The notes beneath the pieces are model-generated. The model saw nothing but the letters and a program-made list of their open reading frames with translations, did no database searches and was not told the origin of the DNA. This document shows, piece after piece, positions 1-5,309 of a stretch of 7,227 nt of DNA; the stretch's first letter is position 1, and every line of letters begins with the position of its first letter. The DNA is from Pseudomonadota bacterium (GTDB lineage Bacteria > Myxococcota > Myxococcia > Myxococcales > Myxococcaceae), in NCBI GenBank assembly GCA_023424585.1, contig JAFADT010000078.1, positions 1 through 7,227 of the forward strand, given 5' to 3'. The position numbers and the translations under genes were made by a program.

Positions 1-663
1 GAGGTGGGCCGGCTGGGCGTGGCGCTCGCGAAGGGCCTGGAGGCCGGCGGCGTGGCGTCCTGCGGAAAGCACTTCCCCGGCCACGGCGACACGACGTCGG
101 ACAGCCACCTCACCCTGCCGAGGCTGCCGCATGACCTGGAGCGCCTGCGCCGCGTGGAGCTGGTGCCGTTCCAGGCCTTCGCGAAGGCGGGGCTCGCGTC
201 GCTGATGACGGCGCACGTGCTGTTCGACGCGCTGGAGCAGGGCGTCCCGGCCACCATGAGCCACCGCGCGCTGCACGACCTGCTCCGCAAGGAGCTGGGC
301 TTCGACGGCGTGCTCGTCTCCGACGACCTGGAGATGAAGGCCATCGCGGACCACTACTCGGTGGCGGAGGCCGCGGTGCAGGGCACGCTCGCGGGCGTGG
401 ACCTGTTCCTCGTGTGCCACAAGGCGGACGTGCAGCGCGCCGCCATCGAGGCGCTGGTGAAGGCGGTGGAGTCCGGCCGCGTCCCGCGCGAGCGCATCAC
501 CGAAGCGCACCGGCGCCTGGACGCGCTCGCCGCCCGCTTCGCGCACCCCGCCGAGGACCGGCTCGCCACGCTGGGCGACGCGGAGCACCGCGCCCTGGCC
601 CAGGGCCTCGCCAGTGCCTTCACCGGCAAGGACCCCACGGAGGTCATGCTCGCGTCGCGTTAG
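1..663 (+). CDS. nagZ: Beta-N-acetylglucosaminidase NagZ, GH3 family (5'-truncated by window edge)
   Basis: The reading frame is open from base 1 to a TAG stop, giving the last 220 residues; the true start lies upstream. NagZ is a cytoplasmic enzyme of peptidoglycan recycling in Gram-negative bacteria: it removes GlcNAc from GlcNAc-1,6-anhydroMurNAc (peptide) products. The family signature KHFPGHGDTTSDSH is present at fragment residues 23-36, including the Asp-Ser-His of the mobile catalytic loop (D34, H36) that supplies the unusual His acid/base. The nucleophile region follows as VSDDLEM, with D108 as the expected catalytic aspartate, inside the typical FDGVLVSDD context. The rest is the end of the TIM barrel plus a short helical tail. 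There is no second GH3 domain, which fits one-domain NagZ rather than two-domain beta-glucosidases. The stop overlaps the stop of the convergent gene at 660-1031. Seen: motifs and frame. Known: family role. Function is very likely. Confidence 0.93.
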   Translation, partial: EVGRLGVALAKGLEAGGVASCGKHFPGHGDTTSDSHLTLPRLPHDLERLRRVELVPFQAFAKAGLASLMTAHVLFDALEQGVPATMSHRALHDLLRKELGFDGVLVSDDLEMKAIADHYSVAEAAVQGTLAGVDLFLVCHKADVQRAAIEALVKAVESGRVPRERITEAHRRLDALAARFAHPAEDRLATLGDAEHRALAQGLASAFTGKDPTEVMLASR

Positions 664-1031
664 TGGCCGGCGTGCCTGGAGCCCAGCTCGGAGCCCTGCC
701 CCATGGGTCCCTGGAAGCGGAGGGCGCCGCCCCGGTCTCCGGGCACCGGCTCCTGGGGCGTGGTGAAGCCAGGCGCGCCAATCTGGTTCTGCTTGCCCTG
801 GGCCCCGGCGGGCTGCGGCTTCAGCGGCGACCCACTCGCGTCGGTGGGGACGGTCGCGCCGGAGCCTCCCGAGCCGCGCGGCGCGGGCTGCTGGGTGTTG
901 GCGATGCCCTGATAGCGGCTCCCCGCGCGCGGCAGGGTGGGCTTGCCACGGTTGCAGCCAGGGCCGACCACCGCGACCGTCGCGGCGCACACGGCCACCA
1001 GCGTCCAGGGGTGAAGCTTCTTCGAGTGCAT
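660..1031 (-). CDS. Small putative lipoprotein or secreted protein, Gly/Pro/Gln-rich, unknown function
   Basis: This encodes 123 aa with no family I recognise. I chose the ATG at 1031 because GGAAGGAG sits just before it at good spacing and a signal peptide starts there; longer in-frame versions put extra sequence before the signal. Residues 1-25 show a charged start (HSKK) and a hydrophobic stretch ending at VGPGC, so C26 could be the lipidated cysteine. The lipobox is poor because it has Gly rather than Leu at -3, so plain secretion is also possible. The mature part is low-complexity, rich in Gly, Pro, Ser and Gln, and probably disordered. It is the last of four leftward genes, and its TAA stop (660-662) interlocks with the nagZ TAG stop (661-663). 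A pair of hairpins separates it from the gene before it, so it may have its own promoter. Confidence 0.7.
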   Translation of the reverse strand: MHSKKLHPWTLVAVCAATVAVVGPGCNRGKPTLPRAGSRYQGIANTQQPAPRGSGGSGATVPTDASGSPLKPQPAGAQGKQNQIGAPGFTTPQEPVPGDRGGALRFQGPMGQGSELGSRHAGH

Positions 1032-1086
1032 GGCCTGCTCCTTCCGGAAGCCGCGAGGGCCTCGACAGAAGGAGTGGCCACCCCAG

Positions 1087-1110
1087 CGCCCCGCCGGGAG
1101 TGGCGGGGCG
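1087..1110 (-). terminator. GC-rich hairpin, 9-bp perfect stem
   Basis: CGCCCCGCC (1087-1095) pairs perfectly with GGCGGGGCG (1102-1110) around a 6-base loop. It lies between the 1166-1693 gene and the start of the 660-1031 gene, both read leftward. No T-run follows on either strand, so it is not a classical intrinsic terminator. It may end the upstream transcript together with the hairpin at 1121-1148, or act in the leader of the downstream gene. Confidence 0.4.
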
Positions 1111-1120
1111 GGAGCACGGA

Positions 1121-1148
1121 CGCCCGCTGGCACGCTGGCCGGCGGGCG
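1121..1148 (-). terminator. GC-rich hairpin just after the 1166-1693 gene
   Basis: Bases 1121-1131 pair with 1138-1148 (11 positions, ten Watson-Crick and one T/G) around a 6-base loop. Read leftward, it begins 17 bases after the stop codon of the lipoprotein gene ending at 1166, which is where a terminator would be expected. There is no U-tract. It stands in tandem with the hairpin at 1087-1110. Confidence 0.4.
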
Positions 1149-1165
1149 CCTCCTGGACCTCCGTC

Positions 1166-1693
1166 CTACTCGCGGTCGCGCAGGTAGATGGGCGGGGTGC
1201 CGACGTAGGCGTAGGGCTCCTCGAAGCCGCGCGTGCCCTCGTTCGCGGTGGAGACGTTCCAGCCGCCCAGCCCGTCCGCCGCGGGCGAGTAGTCCGCCCC
1301 GCCGAGCACGGCGTAGCGGTGCGCCATCATCCCGCCCGCGTCGTCCCGCTTGGAGTTGTTGGACTTGCCCGCCTTGGCCGGCGTGCGCGGGTCGATGCTG
1401 GAGCCGATCTTGTCGATGGTGCCGTTGTAGCCCCGGTCCACCGTCAGCACGTGCGGGGGCAGCTTCGCGGCCGGGTCGCCGTGGTGCGCGTCGGCGGGGT
1501 TCTCGTGGCCCTGCTGCTCCGCCACGTTGTAGACGGCCTCCGGCTGCGTCCCGCGCTGCGCGAAGGCATTGCCCCGCGACTCATCCGGCTGCTTGCCGCC
1601 CGTCTCCGGCAGCCCGCCACAGGCCGTGCCCAGGAGCACGCCCGCCGCCAGCGCCGCCGCCCCCATCCACCGCTGAATGCCTCGCTCGCGCAT
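1166..1693 (-). CDS. Putative lipoprotein of unknown function, His/Gly/Asn-rich
   Basis: This encodes 175 aa from the ATG at 1693. Two other in-frame ATGs at 1699 and 1711 are possible. I prefer 1693 because GGAG is then nine bases away, against three for 1699 and no usable site for 1711. Residues 1-24 form a signal peptide: RERGIQR, then a hydrophobic Ala/Leu stretch ending LLGTAC, with C25 as the likely lipidated cysteine followed by Gly-Gly. The lipobox is imperfect at -3. The mature chain shows no domain I recognise. It is hydrophilic, with a His-rich patch near residues 63-81, a basic Asn/Lys stretch near 107-117, and an aromatic C-terminal part (FEEPYAYVGTPPIYLRD) that may fold into a small unit. 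It ends in acidic and basic residues with no anchor. It lies 237 bp downstream of the peroxiredoxin gene, so co-transcription with it is doubtful. Confidence 0.75.
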   Translation of the reverse strand: MRERGIQRWMGAAALAAGVLLGTACGGLPETGGKQPDESRGNAFAQRGTQPEAVYNVAEQQGHENPADAHHGDPAAKLPPHVLTVDRGYNGTIDKIGSSIDPRTPAKAGKSNNSKRDDAGGMMAHRYAVLGGADYSPAADGLGGWNVSTANEGTRGFEEPYAYVGTPPIYLRDRE

Positions 1694-1784
1694 GTTCATC
1701 GTCTCCGCCATCCCTGAGGAATGGTCATGCCGACCTCGCCCACCACCGGGCACCCACCCGGGGGCAGGCCCTGCCGGCCGCCCG

Positions 1785-1807
1785 CTGTCCGGCCCGGAGG
1801 CCGACAG
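1785..1807 (-). terminator. Hairpin between peroxiredoxin and lipoprotein genes
   Basis: CTGTC plus GGCC pairs with GGCC plus GACAG, giving nine base pairs with one bulged C at 1789-1790 and a 4-base CGGA loop. It lies in the 237-bp gap (1694-1930) between two leftward genes, about 120 bases past the bcp stop and about 90 bases before the next start. It has no T-run. It could be a terminator for bcp or a structured part of the next leader. I see no gene or clear promoter elsewhere in this gap. Confidence 0.3.
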
Positions 1808-1930
1808 GGCTTCATGGTGAACGGCCAGCCCCGCTCGGGGAGAGAGAGGCCAGCCACGGGCGCAGGCATACACGGTCCCGGCCTCCCTGTCCCGCCAGGA
1901 GTGCACCGGCGCCCGGCCCCACGCCCCACG

Positions 1931-2542
1931 TCAGGCGCGAGCACCCTTCCGGGCCGCGCCCTTCGCCGCCGGGGCCTTCTTCGCCGCCGGCTTCTTGACA
2001 GCCGCGGCCTTCACCCCGGCCGGGGAGGCCTTCTTCGCCAGCGCCCTCGGGGCCCGCTTCGGAGCCTCGGCCGCGGCGCCGCCCTGGAGCGTGGCCAGGA
2101 CCTCCGCGACGTGGCCGGCCACCTTCACCTTGGGCCACACGCGGACGACCTTGCCGTCCGGGCCAATGAGGAAGGTCGCGCGGATGAGGCCCATGAACTT
2201 GCGACCATAGAGGGACTTCTCGCCCCACACGCCGTACGCGTCCGCCAGCGCGTGGTCCGGGTCCGCCAGGAGCGAGAACGGCAGCCCCTGCTTCGCGGCG
2301 AACTTCTGGTGCGAGGCGACGCTGTCCGGCGACACGCCCAGCACCACCGCGCCGGCCTTCACCAGCGCGGAGTGCTCGTCGCGGAAGTCGCACGCCTCCG
2401 TGGTGCAGCCGGGGGTCGCGTCCTTCGGGTAGAAGTAGAGGACGACGTGCCGCCCCTTGAGCTGCGAGAGGGAGACGGTGGCGCCGCTCTGGTCGGGGAG
2501 CGAGAAGCCGGGGGCCTTGTCACCTGCTTGAGGCATGGGCAT
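1931..2542 (-). CDS. bcp: Thioredoxin-dependent peroxiredoxin, PrxQ/Bcp family, with a Lys/Ala-rich C-terminal tail
   Basis: This encodes 203 aa from the ATG at 2542, which has GGAG seven bases upstream. Residues 1-155 are a complete AhpC/TSA-type PrxQ peroxiredoxin that reduces H2O2 and organic peroxides using thioredoxin. The core motif [15 protein letters not shown] has the peroxidatic Cys at C46 with T43, and the second Cys at C51, the CX4C spacing of the Bcp group. R121 in the [11 protein letters not shown] segment is the expected conserved active-site arginine. No signal peptide is present, so it is cytoplasmic. Residues 156-203 are an added tail of Ala, Lys, Pro, Arg and Gly with AAKKAP-like units, resembling histone H1-type or AlgP-type tails; ordinary Bcp proteins stop near 155. 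The tail continues in frame with the same base composition and reaches a normal stop, so it is not a frameshift product by eye. It lies 56 bp downstream of the lipoprotein gene at 2599-3117, same strand, possibly one transcript. Confidence 0.93.
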   Translation of the reverse strand: MPMPQAGDKAPGFSLPDQSGATVSLSQLKGRHVVLYFYPKDATPGCTTEACDFRDEHSALVKAGAVVLGVSPDSVASHQKFAAKQGLPFSLLADPDHALADAYGVWGEKSLYGRKFMGLIRATFLIGPDGKVVRVWPKVKVAGHVAEVLATLQGGAAAEAPKRAPRALAKKASPAGVKAAAVKKPAAKKAPAAKGAARKGARA

Positions 2543-2582
2543 GCGTCGGCTCCATACCCAGACCCCGGTGGCTTCTCAACTC

Positions 2583-2608
2583 CGCGCGCACGGGAACGTC
2601 AGCGCGCG
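2583..2608 (-). terminator. CG-repeat hairpin straddling a stop codon
   Basis: CGCGCGC (2583-2589) pairs with GCGCGCG (2602-2608). The TGA stop of the 2599-3117 gene (2599-2601) lies in the 12-base loop, where ACG/CGT can add three pairs. It sits between that gene and bcp. Without a T-run it may only weaken read-through, or protect the 3' end of the message. Confidence 0.3.
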
Positions 2609-3117
2609 TTCTCGGCCGGAGCGTGGGCCTCCTCGCCCGGCGGGTGGACCTCCTCGCCCGGCGGGTGGCTGTTGGCCTCCAGCTTGACCAGGTCCGCCTG
2701 GCAGGTCTCCAGCACCTTGCGCAGCAGGTTGCGCGTGGCGTCCGTGTGGGCCTCGCCCATCTTCTTCGCGAGCGACTCGCACGCGGCGCGCTTGGCCTCC
2801 ACGTCGCTGGCGCCCTTGCCCGTCGCCCCGGGCCGCGCGAGGGGGCGCGGGGGGAGCTTCTCGCGGGCGGCCTTCAGCGCGGCCAGCCGCTTGTCCGCCT
2901 CGGCGCGGGCCTTGGAGTCCTTGGGGACGGCCTCGAACTGGGCGGTGACCTCCGCCCACGCCGGATCCTGGGCGGGGAGGTTCTGGTTGATCAGCTCCTG
3001 GTAGCGGTCCTCGGCCTTCTTCAGCTGCTCCGGCCCGGGGTCGTTGGAGCAGCCCGACAGGGCGAGCAGCCCCGCGAGCAGCAGCGCGGCGGAAGTTCGG
3101 GGATGGGTGATGCGCAT
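2599..3117 (-). CDS. Helical lipoprotein of unknown function with C-terminal heptapeptide repeats
   Basis: This encodes 172 aa from the ATG at 3117; AGGAGG lies about 12 bases upstream, and an earlier in-frame ATG at 3144 would place that site inside the gene. The signal peptide (residues 1-22) ends in a textbook lipobox, LSGC, so C23 should be lipidated; S24 and N25 follow, giving no +2 Asp inner-membrane retention signal. The mature part (about 30-88 and 103-148) is charged and helix-prone, rich in Lys, Glu, Ala and Leu, with a Pro/Arg/Gly break near 89-102. Two cysteines, C113 and C139, lie in the second helical part and could form a disulfide. The C-terminus holds HPPGEEV-HPPGEEA plus a weaker third unit HAPAENA. 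I recognise no family. It is divergent from the metal permease with 57 bp between starts, and upstream of bcp on the same strand. Confidence 0.85.
   Translation of the reverse strand: MRITHPRTSAALLLAGLLALSGCSNDPGPEQLKKAEDRYQELINQNLPAQDPAWAEVTAQFEAVPKDSKARAEADKRLAALKAAREKLPPRPLARPGATGKGASDVEAKRAACESLAKKMGEAHTDATRNLLRKVLETCQADLVKLEANSHPPGEEVHPPGEEAHAPAENAR
2607..2669. repeat. Three tandem 21-bp units within a lipoprotein gene
   Basis: Units 2628-2648 and 2649-2669 match at 20 of 21 bases; unit 2607-2627 matches its neighbour at about 15 of 21. The period of 21 keeps the frame and encodes three heptapeptides of the form H-x-P-x-E at the C-terminus of the 2599-3117 protein. The near-identity of two copies, including third codon positions, suggests a recent in-frame duplication. 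Confidence 0.85.
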
Positions 3118-3137
3118 GGTGTGGGACGTCCTCCTGC

Positions 3138-3166
3138 TGGCCACAGGGTTAAACCACGGCTAGGGT
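3138..3166 (+). promoter_or_regulatory. Candidate promoter of the metal permease gene (-35 TGGCCA, -10 TAGGGT)
   Basis: TAGGGT at 3161-3166 fits the TANNNT core of a sigma-70-type -10 element. TGGCCA at 3138-3143 matches TTGACA at four of six positions, with a 17-base spacer. The expected transcription start is near 3173, two bases before the GTG start at 3175, so the message would be nearly leaderless. The AGGG inside the hexamer could instead serve as a weak Shine-Dalgarno. The same 57-bp gap must also hold the leftward promoter of the lipoprotein gene; GGTTAAACC at 3147-3155 is the only AT-rich spot there. Confidence 0.4.
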
Positions 3167-3174
3167 GCGCCGTC

Positions 3175-3816
3175 GTGGCTCCCATCCTGCTTGCCTTCCT
3201 GCTCGGCCTGTCCCAAGGCCTGCTCCACGCCCTGGGGCCGGATCACTGCGCCGCCATGGCCACGCTCGGCACCCTGGGCGGCGGTCGGCGGCGCGTCGCC
3301 CTCATGACGGCGCTGCGCTTCGCCCTGGGCCACGCGGCCATGCTGGGCGGCATCGCGGCGGTGTGCCTCTTCGCGGGCGTGGGCCTGTCGGAGACCTTCG
3401 AGCGGTGGGCGGAGGTGTTCGGCGGCGCGGTGCTGGTGGCGCTGGCCGTCACCGCCCTGCTCTTCCCGCACAGCCTGGACCACGGCCACCCGCACCTGCC
3501 CGGCCACGACCGCGAGCCGCACGAGCACGTGCACACCGTGAGCACCGCCGCGGGCGCGTTCATGGCCGTGAGCGGCGTGCGGTCGCTGCTCATCGCGCTG
3601 CCCCCGCTGCTGGTGGGCGGCAGCATGAGCCTGTCCGCGTGGACGTACCTGCCCGGCTTCGCGCTGGGCATCCTCATCGGCATGGGCGCGGTGGGCCTGC
3701 TGTTCGCCGAGGGCCTGTCGCGCGCCAACGCGCGCATCAACCTGTGGATCCAGCGCGGCGTGGCGCTGGGCTCCGGCGCGCTGGGCCTGTTCTGGATCGG
3801 CTCGCGGCTCGTCTGA
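3175..3816 (+). CDS. NiCoT/UreH-like nickel or cobalt permease, six membrane segments
   Basis: This encodes 213 aa from a GTG start; the frame is open further upstream, but hydrophobic sequence typical of the first helix begins only here (MAPILLAFLLGL). It is probably an inner-membrane transporter for Ni2+ or Co2+. Helix 1 carries HALGPDH (H18, D23, H24), the HX4DH signature of NiCoT/UreH-type permeases, and helix 2 carries RFALGHAAM (H53), like their second LGH motif. Membrane segments are at about 2-20, 43-69, 81-97, 125-147, 157-178 and 195-210. Between segments 3 and 4 is a loop with eight histidines (residues 99-120), as in many metal transporters. It is shorter than eight-helix NiCoT proteins and closer to the UreH size class. 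No urease or hydrogenase genes are nearby, so the metal is unproven; an export role is also possible. Confidence 0.8.
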   Translation: MAPILLAFLLGLSQGLLHALGPDHCAAMATLGTLGGGRRRVALMTALRFALGHAAMLGGIAAVCLFAGVGLSETFERWAEVFGGAVLVALAVTALLFPHSLDHGHPHLPGHDREPHEHVHTVSTAAGAFMAVSGVRSLLIALPPLLVGGSMSLSAWTYLPGFALGILIGMGAVGLLFAEGLSRANARINLWIQRGVALGSGALGLFWIGSRLV

Positions 3817-3827
3817 AGGGCCGTGAC

Positions 3828-3851
3828 GCCGCGGGGCCTCCGTCCCGCGGC
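3828..3851. terminator. Bidirectional hairpin in the convergent gap between permease and response regulator
   Basis: GCCGCGGG (3828-3835) pairs perfectly with CCCGCGGC (3844-3851) around an 8-base loop; a ninth G/T pair closes the loop. It fills most of the 44-bp gap between two converging stop codons, so it can serve both transcripts. No T-run lies on either side, which is common for hairpins in such GC-rich genomes. Confidence 0.55.
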
Positions 3852-3860
3852 CGGGTCCGC

Positions 3861-5183
3861 CTACGCGCGCTTGTCCAGGATGCCCAGCGCCATCATGGAC
3901 ACCAGGAAGCCGTAGACGACGTGCTCCGGGCGGTTGGCGAACGCGAGCAGCTCCGCCACCACCCGGTTGCCGTCCACCTTGGGCAACAGCTCCGCCTCCC
4001 AGCGCTCCAGCTCCACCTCGTTGAGGCCGTAGGCGGGGGCGACGGCGGGGATGAGCCGGTCCTCGGGCTGGAGCAGGCGGCGCAGGCGCTCCGGCTTGTA
4101 GAGCTTCTTGATGCCGCGGACGATGAGGTTCGCCGGGTGCACGTCCAGCTTGATGGACTCCGAGGAGGCCTTCTCCTTGAAGCTCATCACGTACGTGCCC
4201 TCCTCCCAGGAGAAGAGCGAGTAGATGATGGCCTTCACCTGCTGGCCCACGTAGTACAGCCGCTCGGTGTCCTTGAGCAGGCCGCGCTCCACCAGCACGT
4301 CGCCGGTGCGCCGGTGGCTCTGCGCGGCGACGGCGGACGCGTCCTGGAGCTGCTCGGGCTTGATCTTCCCCACGCGCACCAGGAACTGCCCGAAGCGGTC
4401 CGCCAGCAGGTTGGAGAGCGCGAACACCGGGGTGCCGTTCTCGAAGTAGACGACCTTCTTCACCTTGCCGCGCTGCACGCCCAACTCGCCCGTCTCGCGC
4501 GACAGGTAGAAGGCGGTGAGCAGCGACGGCAGGTTGTCCCGCAGCTCGCCCCGGCGGCTGCCCGGGGCGCCCGCGCCCACGGGCAGCGGATCCGGCGGAC
4601 GGCCCGGCGTGGGGGGCCGCACCTGGGTGGTGGACACCTTCTGCATGGGCGTGGCGGTGAGGTTGGCGCCGCGGATCTCTGCCGTGAGGTTGCCGCCGCC
4701 GGTGACCTTGATGCGGCCGGTCAGCTCCATGGCGTCCTGCGGGCCCTCCTCCTCCACGTCGATGTCCAGCTCCACCTCGAAGGCGTCCTGCATGGAGGCG
4801 GCGGGGACCTTCTTCTCCGCGGGCAGCACCTTGGCCACCGCTTCGAGCAGCTTCTGGGCCTCGAAGGGTTTCTCGAAGTAGCCGGCGGCCTGGTACTTCT
4901 GGCGCGCCTCGGTGGCGTGCTTGCCGCCCTTGAAGACGCCGGTGATGAAGAGCAGCGGCAGCTGGGGGTTGTCCTTCCGCAGCGTGTCCGCCAGGTGGTA
5001 GCCCATCATGTCCGGCAGCAGGATGTCCAAAACGGCACAGCCGGGGGGCTGGGCGCGGGCCGCCTCGATGGCCTGCTTGCCACGACTGGCGCCCACCACC
5101 TCATACCCGGCGTCCTCGAACAGCTGCGTGAGGAGGGAGAGGAGCTCCTGGTTGTCGTCCACGACGAGGATTCGAGGCGCCAT
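3861..5183 (-). CDS. Response regulator with receiver domain and DUF4388 (PATAN-type) domain
   Basis: This encodes 440 aa. The ATG at 5183 is chosen because the receiver begins at once (APRILVVDDNQELL); the frame stays open far upstream only as shadow coding. The receiver (1-120) has every key residue: acidic pair D9/D10, phospho-acceptor D53 in VLDILLPDMMGY, T81 and K105 in FEKPF. A linker (121-210) has an acidic stretch (EVELDIDVEEE) then Thr/Pro/Gly-rich sequence. From about 211 (GELRDNLPSLLTAFYLSRETG) to about 400 is a DUF4388 module, with VVYFENGTPVFALSN and a SWEEGTY segment, then a helical end. There is no DNA-binding or output enzyme domain, so signalling probably acts through protein contacts. 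DUF4388 proteins are common in myxobacteria and related groups; this one has no cognate kinase here. No Shine-Dalgarno is visible; TACGGT lies just upstream. Confidence 0.92.
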   Translation of the reverse strand: MAPRILVVDDNQELLSLLTQLFEDAGYEVVGASRGKQAIEAARAQPPGCAVLDILLPDMMGYHLADTLRKDNPQLPLLFITGVFKGGKHATEARQKYQAAGYFEKPFEAQKLLEAVAKVLPAEKKVPAASMQDAFEVELDIDVEEEGPQDAMELTGRIKVTGGGNLTAEIRGANLTATPMQKVSTTQVRPPTPGRPPDPLPVGAGAPGSRRGELRDNLPSLLTAFYLSRETGELGVQRGKVKKVVYFENGTPVFALSNLLADRFGQFLVRVGKIKPEQLQDASAVAAQSHRRTGDVLVERGLLKDTERLYYVGQQVKAIIYSLFSWEEGTYVMSFKEKASSESIKLDVHPANLIVRGIKKLYKPERLRRLLQPEDRLIPAVAPAYGLNEVELERWEAELLPKVDGNRVVAELLAFANRPEHVVYGFLVSMMALGILDKRA

Positions 5184-5193
5184 CGCGGGGGGG

Positions 5194-5199
5194 ACCGTA
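5194..5199 (-). promoter_or_regulatory. Candidate -10 element (TACGGT) of the response regulator gene
   Basis: Read leftward, TACGGT fits TANNNT and ends ten bases before the ATG at 5183, predicting a transcript start near 5187 and about a four-base leader. No TTGACA-like -35 is visible 17 bases further up, and no Shine-Dalgarno precedes the ATG. Confidence 0.3.
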
Positions 5200-5268
5200 G
5201 CAGATTCGGGCGCGGGGGCGGCCACCGTTTCCAGGGAACCCCGGAAGGCCGCCCGCTTCAGAGGATGG

Positions 5269-5297
5269 GTGCAAGCGCCCTGCTGGGGCGTTAGGGT
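5269..5297 (+). promoter_or_regulatory. Candidate promoter of the MYXO-CTERM mini-protein (-10 TAGGGT)
   Basis: TAGGGT at 5292-5297 is the same hexamer found before the permease gene. A weak -35 candidate GTGCAA (5269-5274, three of six) lies 17 bases upstream. The predicted transcript start near 5304 leaves about six bases before the ATG at 5310. Its AGGG is 13 bases from the ATG, rather far for a Shine-Dalgarno. The divergent 126-bp gap (5184-5309) holds no gene. Confidence 0.38.
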
Positions 5298-5309
5298 GGC
5301 GCCCGCCTC

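Noticed and set aside
1030..1998. 322-aa rightward open frame
   Set aside because: Arg/Pro/Ala-rich shadow antisense to the lipoprotein at 1166-1693; no plausible start or domain.
1934..2077. Peroxiredoxin tail as a frameshift artefact
   Set aside because: The tail keeps the gene's frame and third-position G/C bias, has regular Lys/Ala units and reaches a normal stop; other frames show no continuation of the Bcp domain.
1721..3004. 427-aa rightward open frame across the lipoprotein and bcp region
   Set aside because: Antisense to bcp and the 2599-3117 lipoprotein, both well supported; low-complexity translation with no motif.
5227..5240. Imperfect palindrome GTTTCC-AG-GGAACC in the divergent gap, possible operator
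   Set aside because: Only five of six arm positions match and there is one copy; too weak to support a binding site on its own.
3165..5294. 709-aa rightward open frame
   Set aside because: It is out of frame with the permease and antisense to the response regulator. It is made of Arg/Ala/Gly/His/Leu-rich shadow sequence, as expected opposite a GC-rich gene.
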